This document shows positions 13,001 through 35,689 of a stretch of 64,000 nt of DNA, in pieces. The DNA comes from Rhynochetos jubatus. Taxonomy: Eukaryota > Chordata > Aves > Eurypygiformes > Rhynochetidae. The stretch spans positions 2,047,501 through 2,111,500 of the forward strand of contig CM050651.1 in assembly GCA_027574665.1 (NCBI GenBank), read 5' to 3'. The position numbers and the translations under genes are program-made. The notes below the pieces were generated by a model that worked only from the letters and a program-made list of their open reading frames with translations, made no database searches and had not been told where the DNA came from. Within the stretch, counting starts at the first letter, position 1. Each line of letters starts with the position of its first letter.

Positions 13001-16000
13001 TGTTCCACTTCACAGCTAGATGAGGTGTTTGCACCAGCTGAACTGTCACATGTGAGCCATGCTGCTGACATACATACTCCAGGTAGTACCTCTCAAGCAG
13101 TAAAGGAGCTGTGCTGAAGTTAGCAGGACTGCTGGTGTGACCGACAATCATGTTCAGTAAGTGGCAGAGTCAGGAGCCCTGTCATTTTACAAGCTTAAAG
13201 TAACTGTCTTTCCAGTTCTGCCACACAGTTTCTGAAGCAATGGTTTTCAATTTTTCTTCTGGAAATAAAACAGATGCTTTTAATAAACAAGCAGAGCCCT
13301 TGGGTGCTGCATCTTTTTAACCAGATGATAGTGTGGCTAGAAACCACCTCTCAATGTGATAACTTTTGCCTTATCTCTAAAGTAGCACATTTGCCTGATC
13401 AATCACATCTAAAAAATACAATTTAAAATGGCTACATTTTGGTTTTCTGAAATCCTCTACATCTTTAGACTGTTACTTTTCTCCCCTAAGCAGCAATATA
13501 ATTTTAGTTAATACTCTTCTCCTTTACCTTACAGTATAGTCCCACCAAGACTCCTTTCCTTTAAAAGGAACTCATTTGATTTTTTCGCTGCTGGGGGTGA
13601 GGAGAGGGAAAAGCCGAGTTTGGAGAGGAAGCAGGATTGCTTTCGTGTTTTGCTTTTCTGTCTGTGCACATAAAAATTTAGACAATGAGTAAACCTTTTC
13701 CATCTGTGACTGTATGCAGAAGTAGGTTACGTTGCCTAGAGCAATTGCAATAACTCACCTGCCACTTTCACAGAACTCTCTGCTTTATTAGTTTTATGCT
13801 GATAACTTTATAGTTACTTTCCGGGCGTATAAAAAGTGGGTAATTGAAATCACAAAGGTAGCTTAATACCCGAGTTATCATGTAATCACCTGGATATATC
13901 TGAAACTAGATTAATACTACATTAGCTCTTTCAACCGCCCAGTGATGTAGTTTATGTATCAAGAAACGTTTCCTGTGTAAATGGCACAAGCGGCAAAAGG
14001 ACCTCTTTTTCTGACAGGGCAAGTTCTGTAATGTTTAGGAGCACAGATTTAAGACCATCTGGTCAGAAGGTACTCTTCTACTCATAAAGGTGCAGTGGTA
14101 AAACCTGGAATCCTAATGTTTGGATTAGTGGCACTGGTAAAAGCAGAAAATTCTACGAATCTGCTGGATCTTCAAAGTGTTAAAGAGCTTGAGTTTATTT
14201 ATCTCAAAAGTTAGTGCTTTCATGGCTTCCAGGCACAGATGGAGAAACAGCTTTCACCATTTCAGCCATGATGAAACATTTCACTGTGGCTAACAGAATG
14301 CAAGAATGAAATTAAAATTCTCTTTCCGTGGCAGACATAAGAATGAAGACCATGGATTTCTGGTTCAGCCAGATCTCAGAATTAATCTGAACTGACTATG
14401 GATGGCATGTAATTTCAACACCTCACAATATATCACCATATACAACAGTCCTGGGAATTCCTTCTCCTGGCACATCGACTTAATCTTTCGCATCTTCACA
14501 AGGTATTCCTTCAGTCAAGCGTCGTATCAGTTTCCTCTTCCCTGCAGAATGTGGTGGTTACAGGAAACAGTTCAGTCAGGGGGCCATAAATTTCCAGTGA
14601 AGATGGCAATAGATGTCTCATGGTATGTGAAAGCTGAGTTTGGAAAAACTGTTTTCAGACTGGGCCCAGAGAAGCTATGTGAGGGATTTTGTTGTTCAGA
14701 CAGCAATGACTGGAAGTGGGTATTTGGTATCTCAGCACATTTCCAACTTGCCCAGGATCAATTGCACAACCCCCTTAATTTAAATGACAGGAAAATATCG
14801 TTTGCTTATTCCCTACACTAAACACAGTGGCAATCTGAGACGAGTCTTAAGTAAGGAGTTTTTAAAACCACAGCCACTAATTCTACCTTTACATATATGC
14901 ATTAATTTTGAGTCTCAGAAGATGGAAAGTCCTGTCGTTAGCAGAGAACCAAAGCGCACAAACGGCTTTTTGTGCTGGTCTTTTTGTTCAGCTTCAGAGA
15001 AATGTTGTGTGCTGTTAGCTTCGATTTGCAAAGAGGCACTGCTGGAGGGCACGTGGGCTCTGCAAGCAGCTGGAGCTTGTTCTTCTTGCCTTGGTCCTTG
15101 ATTAGACTTGATTCTTTAGGCAGAAATGGCTCCCTGGAAACCAGTGACTGGTGCTGGGCTGAGATTCCTGAGACAGATATTGCCTGCTGCTGTTCCCAGC
15201 CGCCAGCTCTGGGTAAATAAAAGTGAGTTGTGCTTGGGCTTGTGCAGGAGTGGCTTACAAGGCTTCCAGTGTTCAATCCCACATAGTCAATGATCAATAT
15301 TAGTGCCAGAAGGAACACTAACATTGGAAAAAGGGCAAAGGTGCAGCCTCTGCTGCAGTTTAGAGAGGCATATCTGAGCCCAGCTGGGGGTGAGCGGGCA
15401 ACCATCCCCAAGGTCCTGCAGGCTCAGACAAAGGAGGAGGTTGTCCAAAGACCACATTCTCCCAGTCCACAGCCTGTGTTCTGCTGGCACCAAGCTCATC
15501 CTAACACAGTCATGGTTTACTGGGTACTAGGTATCAGCTCCTGCATTCAACCGAACTTAACGGCGAGTGGGCAGCAGCACGGACTTTGGCAGGAAGGAAA
15601 AGGGCAGAGATTGAGTTGAGCAAAGGACCGCACCCCACGGAGCGCTGCACGGCACACAGGGAGACAGAGGGCTGGAAAAGGCAGTGGAAAACCATCCCTC
15701 AGGTTTATTAATAATGTGGCTGGACAACGTTCTGTATATTAGAACAAAATGCAGACACTAGAATTAGTCCAGTAAAGAACATGACAGATCATTTTGCTTT
15801 TGTTTTCACCTTAGGATATTTCACCAAAGGACCTGAGCTTGGTTGGAAACAAAATGCCACGTCCTGCAGCCTCATGAGTCAGATCACTGCTTGGGATGAA
15901 CACTGCTGCTCTAGCAATGCCTGTCACCCCAGGGCATGCTCTCCTGCTGGGCTGCAGCTTATGAGACCAGCAATGGAGCAAGCGGGAAGACCTCTTAACT

Positions 16001-19000
16001 TTCTCTGTGAAGCTGGAAGCAGGTTGTTTACCTGGGAATCAAACATCTCCAACAGGACAAAGAAAGACTTTCAGATATGTTTAAATGGCACTGGAGGGGC
16101 TGTGGCTGATTTTTGCTGTAAATAATCTGATACAGTTATATTTTTTTAATACCCAAAGACAAATTACAGTATATGAAAGACCACAAGGTTATATTTCAGT
16201 TTTCTAGAAGATGAGATAGTCATATTAATATGTTATGAGGGCATTGTAACTTAAGTGCTAGTATTTTAATGATAAAACATCCAGGGTCAGTAGAAAATAT
16301 GTATCATCATCTGCAAATTCATTTTAGATATAATAAAATAGCATAGAAGATCTGTCACATTTTAAATAGGATAAATGTTATTTATACTTTATGCTGCAAC
16401 ATTTTCTCTTTTGAAGCAGCAGGACTCAGTATTCGATCAGGCAGCGTCTACAGATGTGCAAGGGGGCCTATGGCAGCTCATCTGGCAGCAACAGGCAAAG
16501 GCTGTGGGAATTACCCTGCTCGCTGATGCTGAAGACCAGAGGCTACAGAAAAAAGCCACACTCACCTGTCCCACCAGGGTGGGGCCCAATTGGGCCCTGA
16601 TGAAGGGGTGCAGCTGGGGAGGAAGGTTATAAACAGAGAAGCAGGCAGCAAGCAAGTCCTTATGGTAGAGAGGAGCATCGGCTGGCATCCTGGTCTGGAG
16701 TTGTTTTGCCTGTGGGTGAGTGGCAGTTTAGTTTTCTCTATCAGGGAAGCATGGTAGTCAGATGCAGCTGGTAGCAAGGAAGGCAGATGGCTTGCAGGCC
16801 AGGAGAGGAGGGGGAAAGGTTGGGTGCGGGGTGGTTTCCCTTGTGAGTGAGCTCTGGTGCTTTTGAAGGCTGTGGGAAGGTTCTGTGTCTGTGTTCTTGC
16901 ATCCTGTAGCTGAGTTTGGGGCAGGGCTTGAGCATCCTGTGGTGCAGCAGCCCTGACGGAGCCTGGGGAATGGCAGGTGTACATTTGCGCTCCTGCACCA
17001 GCACTGGTTTGGGTGCAGGCCCACCCTCAGTTGAGTAAAACTTCCTGATTTAAACCAAGGTCAGAAATGTTGCTTGCTGGAAAGGCTTCTTGGGCTGATG
17101 GCCTTGTGAAGTGGTGGACAAAAGAGTAGTGTTCTTCTGAAGGCATGATAAATGTAGGTGGTACCTCGGTTTTCCTGCTTAGGAATGATTTCTGATCGTA
17201 GCTCAGAGAAGCGTGCTTGTGCAGCATTAGCATGTAAACATCGTGATGGGATCTTTGAAATACATGTAACATCAAGAAAGTGGGGAGAATATGCAAGGAA
17301 TGCAATTTATCATCTAACTTTTAAGTTATTCTTCATGTTCTAAATCCAGTTGCAGCGGTTACGCGTGCTAAATGCATCATAAGAAATTGTACGGTGCTCC
17401 CTCTGAAGCAGCCCTGGAACTGTTGATGCTTTGGCAAACAAAAACCCCAAGGTTAAGCTCTGTGTAATGCTGTCTTGGCCCGTGCTTCCTGACTTAAGAT
17501 GAGGGTGCAGGAAAAGCCAATTGTGAGCATATGGTATTGTCTCTGCGCCCCACTCTTCCAAAGCGCTCAGTACGGGTTTGTTTTTAGCAGTTGATAGTGT
17601 AACATCTTTATTTATCGTTCTGTTGCTGTTTCTTTTTCTTGCTTAAATCCATACTCAATAGATGATTGTATTTTAATAAGGAAAAATCAGTGACTTCAGT
17701 ATAAGCTTGTGGACACTATTATCCCTGAGGAAGAAACAGAGTGAAAATGCCTTCTTCATGGAATTCAGCTCTGTTTAAAGAGAGGCAGCGGCTGCAGCAT
17801 TTGGGTTTCTGCAGGCTTCTGAAGCGCTCTCGCGAAAGGTCACGTTTCGGTTGTTACCACCTTGAACAGGCGGGAGAGCGCACCACTTTGAATCAGCGCT
17901 GCTGACAGCCAGGGTGAGGTCCGTGCGCATCTCTCCTGCTGCCAGGCAAATCTCAAAGGGGCTCACCCTTGCCTCTGCCATCAAAGTAAGGTGCTGAATT
18001 TAAATGGGACTGGAGGCAGCCCAAGGGTTTATGTGCCTGACTAGCAGTGATTCACTTTCAAAAGAATCAACCTCTTGCTCTATGCCAAAAATAAAACAGT
18101 AGGAAGAGCACCGGGCAGCTACAGCAGTAAAGTATTTGTATTACCTGCTGAAGAAGTTGTGGGTCTTGGAGATCCTAACTAATAAATAATTAAAATTAAA
18201 TGTATGCAGTGGTTTTGTAACGTGAAAACCTACAACAGCTGTCATATGCCATCATGATGAAGTCAAAGTATTACTCCAGCCCTCTAGGCACTCGGTGCTT
18301 CTCGTTTCAGAAGGAACCAAAAGTTGAATTCCCAATTATGGATAAGTTTGGGGAACACTGTGGAAGATTCACTGGCTTCAGAAGTGGGGTTAGAAGGAAT
18401 CTGCAAACACTTTGGTGTGCAAATACTTTAGCGTTAGGAAGAAGTGGAGGTGGCTACAAGAGGCTTTCTTGTGCTTTGCAGTTGTCTCTGTTTCCTTTTC
18501 AAAAGACATTGTGCAGTGCTTAAAAACGGGATGGTTGTAAACTAACAGCAAAAGTGCATGCTTGGTAGTATAGCTTAATTTGGGTGAGGGGTTGAAACGT
18601 GGTTTTTATTTCCCCCCCCTCTATATTGCACGTAGTACAATATTGCAAGTACATAGCTGCGGGAAACAGCACACGGGCTCGTGAGCCTGTTGTTCGTTTG
18701 GCGAAGGGAAACCGGTGGCTTTTCCACGGAACGATCCTCGCGTCTGCGACGTTCTCTTGCTGACTTTGCTTGTTCTGGCTGTGGAAGCTAAAAGATAAAA
18801 CTAGGCCCTGCTTCAAATTTCAGATGTGTGGTAGCTAATTACAGTATACATAATCTTAATGAAAAAGTGTCATTAGTTATGAAATATGTTTACTCTAGTT
18901 TCACGGGCAGGAGCTGGGGAGTCCAAGCTGCAGAGGGCTGTTGCCAACTGGATGGCTCAGGCTGTGATTTTTGTTAATTACTGTGTTTTCTATTCATGTA

Positions 19001-22000
19001 CCTACAAAGCAGAGATGATAAAATTTGTTGGTGTCCTAATTGCCTTGAGCTTTTAGCAAATATTTACGGCCTGTATGCAGACTTTCAGGAGATGAGTAAT
19101 TAAACTTCTCCATCTTGTTAAATGTTTTGTAGAATATTATCTCTTCCTGTTTTAAACAGCTTCCTCTTTCAGTCTTGAAAGCACTTTCCAATAGAATTGT
19201 TGAAATTTTAAGTGAATGGTTTTGTGCTAATCATAGCACATTATGCTCACGTTAAGCTTTGCTCCATCTTCCTCACTTCAGCTTATCCTGATGTTTTGTT
19301 CCATAGCACCTCTTGACATTTTAAGATGAACTGTAGATACTCAAGATTATTAAATTGCTCCCACTTGGATAAATGGGAGCTTTGCCATTGGTGGTTCTGG
19401 AAATAGGATCAGGACCTGGATAGATGTGCCTAATGTCTTGTAAGACACGCTAATATGCTTTCTGCCTGAACAAATAGGACTCTCAGCACTTCTGAAGCTT
19501 GTCCCCTACTTCTCTGCGACAAGCACACTACCTACTTATCAACTGTGCAGCACCTTAGAGTGATCTTCGCATTAATTTGCTGGAAACAAACCCAGCAACC
19601 CCAACAGCGCTGACCAAGACTCCCAGTCGCAGGTGCTAAATCACCCCTGAGCCGAAATGGAAACACATTAAATCCACATAAGCACCCAATGAATTCATAA
19701 TGAGCTGGTGCTGTCACTCTAACAAACAAATGCCAGAAAAGAGCTTACAGAGGTGGCCAGAGCTCGTTTTTTAGGGTCTACAAGCGTGATAAGTATTACT
19801 GTGACTTTGATTCAAATTCTACTTAAGCTTTGTTTAAATGGTTATCAAGGAAGTGGAAATAAACCAAGTGTAAGACACTATCAGCTTCATTTTCTGGAGT
19901 ACTATATGTAACTCTCAAGTATTCCTGATTACATGTTAAAATTACCCTTCTCTCAGCTCAGAATTCCATTTAATCAGGGACAGGGGTGTCAAAGGAGAAG
20001 TTACTGTCGTGTACAATCTCGCAACTGTATTTATCCAACTCTCCCCACCGGAAGCGTCCTGCAGTACCGCAGCCTTAAAAACATCTGTGTTTGTGTGTCC
20101 AGGCTCTACGTCTGGGACTGCAGTGACTTTAAAAATCACCTCCCTCTGACAGAAGCAGCTCGGCAGTCACCTGACGGTACATCAGAGACTGTGGCAGTGC
20201 CTGAGCTAGCTTGAGATCCTGAGAGTTGTAAAATGTGTATCGTCAGCACGACAGCATCCCCGCTGCCAGATGTAGCAACAGCTAACTTGGCTGCTGAATT
20301 CAGGAGTAGATGGAGCACTTGTTTGTTTTTTAGGTGCAGAGATGGCAAACTGCCCTGTCAGTGCCCTACTAATATTCCTCCAAGACACTTCGAAGTAGAC
20401 TAACAGCAATGAAGAAAAACAGAGCAGGTGAGATGGCAAGTGTGTCCCAGACCTGTTTCTCAATAAATCTGCATGTTCGTTCTGTTTCATACTGTTCTTG
20501 CAATTTACCTGAAGACAACCACAATTACGTGCTTTCTGTGAAAGCAAGCTCTGAGGACCTATCCCAAACAGGCCACATGCTTTTAACTTTACTAAATAAG
20601 CAGGGAATGAGAAACAATGCTACGGGTTGCATTATCCTGCCTGTCCTGTCGCACTTACCAGCTTTGTTAGTAGACAATGCAGTCATTTGTCTATCCTAAC
20701 TTGAATCCACTGGATTATTTTAAAGCAGCTTAAACTCGCTTGTTGTGACCCCTCAAAGGGCAGCCACTGCAGGTCTAACACCGTGGCCCTGTTTCCAGCC
20801 AGGTTCACAGCACGGGCACTTTCAGGGATACGAAGAGCAGCACAAAGAAAAAGCAAATGCTCTGTGCACAGGGTGGTGACCTTTCTCAATTACAGCAGGT
20901 ATCCTGAGCATCTGTTGCAGGCAGCCCTGTGGCCTTCTCTTCCTACAGTATCACAGGAACGTGCATGAGGACTGTTCTCGCAAGGATTAGGGCAAGGGCA
21001 TTTCAATGAGAAAATGAATAATTCTTTACTCTGATTATGATGATTAATTCCGTGACGTCAGCAGCCTTTGGCACAGCCGGTGACAGCAGCAGATTTCATA
21101 TGGAAAGAATCTAATTCAAGAGCCAAGAACCTTAAAGGGGAATTTTGTGCAGTTAAGTAATAATATTAACAAATGACACACAGGCAGCTGTAATTTTATG
21201 TATATGTAGAAACATACACTTCCCTCGAGCCTGTATAAGGCTTTGCAATGACATACAAATGCTTTGCATTTGAAACATCAGCCAAGGTAAAAAAACCTTG
21301 GCATTGCTGCTTGAATTGACCAGCCACAGATGGACTCTGCTGTGGAAGTTTCTGGAGCACCTGAAGTTGAGCAGAAATTCTACCACAGGTGCCAATTTCA
21401 CAAATAAGTAATCAGTGTTGAACTGGCAGGCATCCTACTTCCCCCATTTGGAGTTTGCTTTTGCAAAACACTAATAATCTATCAGGTACATCATTTCAGA
21501 TGGGTAGGTCTTTGCTAGCACATGAAACTGGATGACCTGGGTGTTTCAATTTTTGAAGGGGATTTGGCTTTTTGATGGTGCATTAACTGCTTTCCAGCTC
21601 TAAAGGTGAGCACTTGACGTGCACTGATCAGGTCAGGTCCACCTCTCAGCACAGTTGCTTCCCTTTGCTGCCATAAGTTGTGCTCTTTGTCAATTTGTTT
21701 TTGTCCTGGATGCATTTCAGCTCATACCTTTTAAGCATTTGGTATGAGAGGCATTTAGGAGGGAAGTACCAAGGCCAGGTTCCTCAATCCTGTTTTGTTA
21801 GGAAACGTTCATTTGGCAATTCTAACATCACTAAAAATTATTCTCAGTAGGGGATGCTCTACCAACATATGACCTTTAGCTGTTAAACGGCAGAGAAAGC
21901 ACAGCAGTAGATAACTCTGTAATCAGTTCAGGTATTTGACAGATAACAAGAAATAACTCTTGCATTTAAGTGTGGCATTTAGAAAGCTGGAGTAACACTT

Positions 22001-22438
22001 TAGGTGGCTGCCCCTGCACCTTGACCCGTCTGCTGTTAAAGCCGCCATCCTCCCAATATCCTCCTACAGAAGGAAACTTAAAACTGTCCCTTAGATGTGT
22101 AGATGAGTAATTAACATGTTGACTTTCAAATCAGAATCACTACCAACACCCCTGCTAGTCTCACCCCCTCAGCTCAGATGTGCAGATCCCTTGCTGTGTA
22201 CCAGCACACTTGCACAGGATGGTATCTGAACTCAGCATTTTGACAGTCTCCTGTGTTTTCTCACCTTAGCTATTCATATACAGAGGTAGTTTTCCATCAA
22301 GTTTGGGTTGTGGTTTTTCTATTTTTTTTATCAAGCAAGACCAAGAGTTGAAGGCTAAGCATGGCAGAAACCAGTTTCTTTTCTCATTAGATCAATTGTC
22401 TTAAGAGATTTTAGCAGCAGAGAGGATACACCAACATT
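13001..22438. other. gene-free stretch 3' of ZNF330
   Basis: No coding exon, tRNA-like gene or transposon was recognised. Frames such as 14402-14821 and 15781-16125 on the plus strand are about 115-140 codons without recognisable domains. Blocks rich in TAATTA/TTAAT motifs near 13.7-13.95 kb and 18.8-19.3 kb look like possible conserved non-coding DNA but cannot be proven from one sequence. Confidence 0.45.
21053..21063. promoter_or_regulatory. candidate CRE / half-MARE site
   Basis: TGACGTCAGCA contains a perfect cAMP response element (TGACGTCA) that overlaps a MAF-type TCAGCA half site. It lies about 1.4 kb beyond the predicted ZNF330 poly(A) signal. Function is inferred from the motif only. 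Confidence 0.3.
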
Positions 22439-22444
22439 TTTATT
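22439..22444 (-). promoter_or_regulatory. candidate ZNF330 poly(A) signal
   Basis: The plus strand reads TTTATT, giving AATAAA on the gene strand about 670 bases after the stop codon. It is the first canonical hexamer found downstream of the coding end. An ATTAAA variant on the same strand at 22719-22724 is a possible proximal alternative. Confidence 0.5.
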
Positions 22445-23113
22445 GCAATAACATTTTTGATTATCTGGGGTGCGCTTGTAGCCCCATTGAATAATATCTA
22501 ATATGAAAAATGCTGGACAGGTAATGTTCAAGTACATAGAAAACAACATTGATCTGCCTTACCTACATAAACAAGGAAGTTATGTTAGTGTCAATTTATA
22601 CTTTGTACACAATCTGCTTTCCAGCTATTCAACGGAGATCAATGTTTATGACAATTCATTAGAAAATGCAGTTGACTTACTTATTAAAAAAAAAATGCAG
22701 TCACCAACCCAACACTACTTTAATTTTATGAAATCAGTTAATTACAAAGTTATTGTAAAAATAACTTAAGTTCTGATGAGCAAATGGAAACAAGTTGTAC
22801 GGTTCTCCCGTGTTCCTGTACTGATAGGAGAAAATGGCATTGAACCATTATACTCAGTAACTCAAGGACAAAACTACTTCTGTTGTTTAGGGGAATAAAA
22901 ACGTTCCTGTTTTCTACCCCAGTCCCAAACCCAACATTGGTTTACACCCAAAAACAAAATCTCACTTGGAGTTGCTGCAGAAGTCCAGCACTCTTTACTC
23001 TCTAACTTTGCTATGCAAGTACCTGACAGAACTATCCCACTGGCGTGTACACAACTCGAGTGAAGCACTGCTTAGCTTCTTCCAAGTGTTTTCAGTCTGC
23101 CAGCATGCTAAGC
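22445..23113 (-). other. ZNF330 3' UTR (predicted)
   Basis: This is the transcribed tail between the stop codon and the first canonical AATAAA on the gene strand. It is AT-rich and holds no further open frame that continues the protein. The true end needs 3' transcript data. A shorter form ending near 22.7 kb at the ATTAAA variant is possible. Confidence 0.5.
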
Positions 23114-31727
<8,614 letters not shown>

Positions 31728-34700
31728 CTGTGTTGGGAAAAAAAATAGGTATGTAACGAATGCATGCAAAACTATACATGTAAACACACAGATACACGTG
31801 GCACACCCAGAACTAAAACTGGATCTTGGAGTTCCCATGTTAACCGTGCTTTATTTCCATTCCCTTCCTTTTCTGAAAGTTTCTTTTCAAACATAGAATA
31901 AGGGGCCAGTCCCTTAGAAAGAGTCTTGTGGTGAATCATGAAGAATCTTGTGATCCGGACTCTGCTGTCTTAAATTTTGTGCTTAGCTATTTTTGAAGTG
32001 GTTTGCCTTAAAAAAAAATAAAAAAACCACCTCACTATGTTTTGTAGGTTTGCTTCTGATGGGCCCCTCTGTTTTAATGACAATGTTCAGTTCGTTTTCA
32101 CTTCTCTCTCTTCTTACGCTCACTTAAGTACTTCAGTTAAAAGCATTCTTCAGGTTAGCGAATCGTGATGTACTGCAAAAATGCAAATTTCCCACTTCAT
32201 GAAGACTCAGAAAACAAAATGTCATTATACAGATTTAAGAGCTATGGCAAAGGGATATTTGTCCTACTTATTTCTCATTCTACCACATTAGCAATAAGAA
32301 AAGAGCATGCGTTGCTTTGAAGATGCCGCTGTTGCCCAAGAGGGATTTACACTGATTTAATTCCATCTGGTTCAATGTGTCTGTCTAGTTTAACATTTTA
32401 GGAGGGAATCAATGCAATACAGGGGTGAGGCTACCAGGCAATCAATCAGACCACTGCGTTCTCATCACCTCCACAATAAACTGTGTATGTACTCCCATAT
32501 GCTCAGTTTACTCTGTGTTTAGAGCATTAGGCAAGTATTATCCTGCCTTCACGATATGGACAGCTGAGAGATTAAAGGCGTGGTCTGATGCTGGAATTTC
32601 TCTTGCCAGCACAGGCACTCAGGGTGGGCACCCTTCCTTATGCTCCATCTTTATCATCCCCTCATTTCTGCTGATGTAACCATTGTTGGTGCCACACTGC
32701 AATCCAGATACAGGTCAAAAAACCCAAACCAACCATAACCCTCAAGGCCTTGATTAGCACAGTCTGATGGGGGAAGACAGTGAAAGGGGAGATGCAGCAG
32801 GGATATTTGCTTAGCAAGCATGGGAACAAGAAAGCAGCTAAGGAAGAGGCAAGGACCTGTCCAGTGACAAAACAATGCCTTATTGAACACAGGTCTAAAA
32901 AAGCACTCCCAAGTCTGTGGCACGGGTGGACACACTGCTTTGTGCTGTAGTTACCAAACCATACCTCCTTGCAGATGACAAGATGGCTGAATTTTTGTAA
33001 GTGTTTAGCAGTTATTTTGGTACCTCACCACTGTGCTTCTGTTTTGACAATCTGGTCTCTCTAGCAAGTTGCCCCAACATACAACTAACCCACAGCTCTC
33101 TCAGCTGCAAGTACACCTAACGGTGCTCCTTGCTATGCCGCCGATTTCTAAAACTGCAGAAATAAACTTTCAAATAATTGATAACTGAGACTCAGGTGTA
33201 TGTTAAAATCTCCATCTCCACTTACAGAATTTGAAGAAAATCACTACGGACTTGGGGCTTGGCAGAAACTGGCCCACCTGATAGGACAGGTCTGCCCAGG
33301 CAAGGTTCTGCTGATTCCAGCAGCTCTGTGAGTGGCTACCAGGGCCATTGGCCTGAGGAAACGGAAGGTACCTGCTCTCCCCGCCTCATCCCTAACTCCA
33401 AGCAGGCATGTAGACATGCACCCTGGCATCTCTAAGGAGATCTGCAGCATCAACAGGCAGTGAATTGTAGCAGCTTAAACTTGAAAGAAAAATTGGTATC
33501 TTTGTTCAAAAGGTCTTATAAAATAAACCAAACAATCCTAACTTTCCTGAACAAATATATTGTCCTGACCAAATACTAAAATTTGGTTTTGATAGCACAC
33601 ATACATCAGTTTTCTCACCCTGTAGCCTTCTGCACCATGTTTAAATTGTATTAGTGTCATATTCTGTAGTCAAAATCGTATTGCTGAGCTGCCTGCTGGC
33701 AACTGTCATTATTCTAGAGCGTGACATTTCTGACACTGGGAGCTCAATACGAGGTTGCACACTAGTTTTCAAACTCCTCAAATGCTGATTTAACAACAGA
33801 ATCTAATGCTTAGTATTTATACCTTGACTTCTTCATGTTACCTCATAATCGAAAGCGCCAAAATGACAAACTGTTTTCATGAAAAACACTGTCTCAATGA
33901 CTTTGAGGACACACATTATGAGAAATCTTTAAGATGGTATTTTTTGGAAAGTTGCAGTTAACTAAATAAAACTGCAATGTCAGGTCCTTCTAACAAAGCT
34001 ATCAAGTCAATCCAGGCTTTCTAACATGATCCAATAAATAACATCCTACAGATCAATATCCTGTCACTTTCCCTCTGAGCTTCCACTTGAGATGTTTGTT
34101 GTCTGTGCCAAGTTCTAAATTTTTAGGGAATTTACCATCTTTTAATTTTCTAACTAGAGCTTAATAGTGTTATGGTCTCAGAAATTACAAAACTTAAACC
34201 TTTGTTTAGCTGCAATTCCTTTCAAGTCATCTTTCAAAAGCACTAGTAAGTATTTAAAATGCCGCTGAAGTATGTTCTGCACCCAGTTTTGGCAACGCAT
34301 CTGTAATCTGAGGCTGATGGATGACCTGAAAATGTATTTAGGCACCACAACGCTTACCCAATGCTCAGACAGCAAAGACCCAGTGGAATCTGTCTACAGT
34401 CCAGCTCCCCTGCAAGGATGCATGGGAGAGAAAAATGCCTCTGGAGGACCTAAACCAACAGGTCCAGTTACCAAGGAAAAGCTACACACTTAAGATCTAC
34501 CTGCTGTAAAGATCGTGTGAACCCTTTGCTTAAACAGTCTTTTTACTGAAGGCATAGACTTACAGCCATGCTAGCATCCTGCTTTTCATCTGTGATGCTG
34601 TTATAAGAGAATTGCCCAGGACATGGTAGGTCCATGCTTTGCTCCCTCCTCAGCCCCAGCTGATATGACCCTGCTACCTTACAGAGCACCTGAGCTCCTG

Positions 34701-35689
34701 AACTGGGAGCAATCCTGCACAAAGGCATTTTTTTTTTTCTCCATCCAAGTTTTCTACTTGGGAGCAAAATGCTCCAGAATGACCTGGTCAGAGCAGCAGC
34801 AGGAGGGAGCGTGACTCTCCAGCTCTGTGGCTGATGCTGTGGCACAGAAAGAGTTCAGATATTGGGAGGCTGCATACGAGACAAGCAGTAGTTCAAAGGA
34901 AAAGTCCTACAATGTGTTGTGCGAGCACTGGGTCCCCAGCTTCATTCCCCTGTTTCATTCTGTAGAAGTTTCACTTGCTCTTCCTCACATGCTGTGTTAT
35001 TTGGTAAGGTAAATACAGGCAAAGACAGAAGGGTTCCCACCACAGCTCGCAAAGACTGCTTGTGTATTTTGATGGTGGTGCTATGTGAAATACATAAACA
35101 ATGCCTGGCACCTAAAATTCTGTTGAAATCGTACCAGGCCTGTACCATTTTTTTCCTCCCCTCTTTAAGACTGTCCTTGATGAGGTCCCAAAGATACACA
35201 CTAAGTTTGCAGCAGACGGGAAAGCAGATTGTGCCAGCAGATTTCTGGAACTTCTGCACTGAGCACAGCATTCCCCTGTGTCATATTATCTTCTCTTATG
35301 GGATACGCTAACCGCCCTGCTGTCACAAACATAACAAACAGCTGTAATGAGTTATTCATCTCAGGGGCAGGGGAACTGTGGGGTTACTCTTGTCACACCA
35401 CACAAATATTAACACCTGAAAGAGGCTTTCTGTATTTCAGATGTACTTGACCATCTTGAATAGCTTCTGCCTTATGCATATTCATCAAAAGAGGAGAGTA
35501 AATTTGCTGGGTCACATCTGATTCCGTTCAGAATTCAACAGAATCTGTTTTACCACCACATTATACAAGATCACAGCATTACAACCCCCTGTACTAGCAG
35601 TATTTCATCCTGAAGTCGTTCTGGTCCACCATTCCTTCTACCAACCAAACCCCTCTGCAGGCACTGTGCTTTTCATGGCTTACTCCACC
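31728..35689 (-). other. ZNF330 intron 1 (inferred)
   Basis: About 4 kb separates the acceptor of the first coding exon from the CpG island. No open frame here continues ZNF330, and no transposon was recognised. Possible first-exon donors on the gene strand include AAG/GTAAAA near 35915 and GG/GTAAAA near 35937. The exact first-exon boundary cannot be decided from the sequence. Confidence 0.5.

Noticed and set aside
14402..14821. 139-codon plus-strand frame
   Set aside because: No domain, no codon-use signal and no matching exons nearby. This length is expected by chance in 64 kb.
21281..21302. GCCAAGGT / ACCTTGGC hairpin around an A-run
   Set aside because: Eight-base arms with a six-base A spacer are plausible by chance and have no supporting context.
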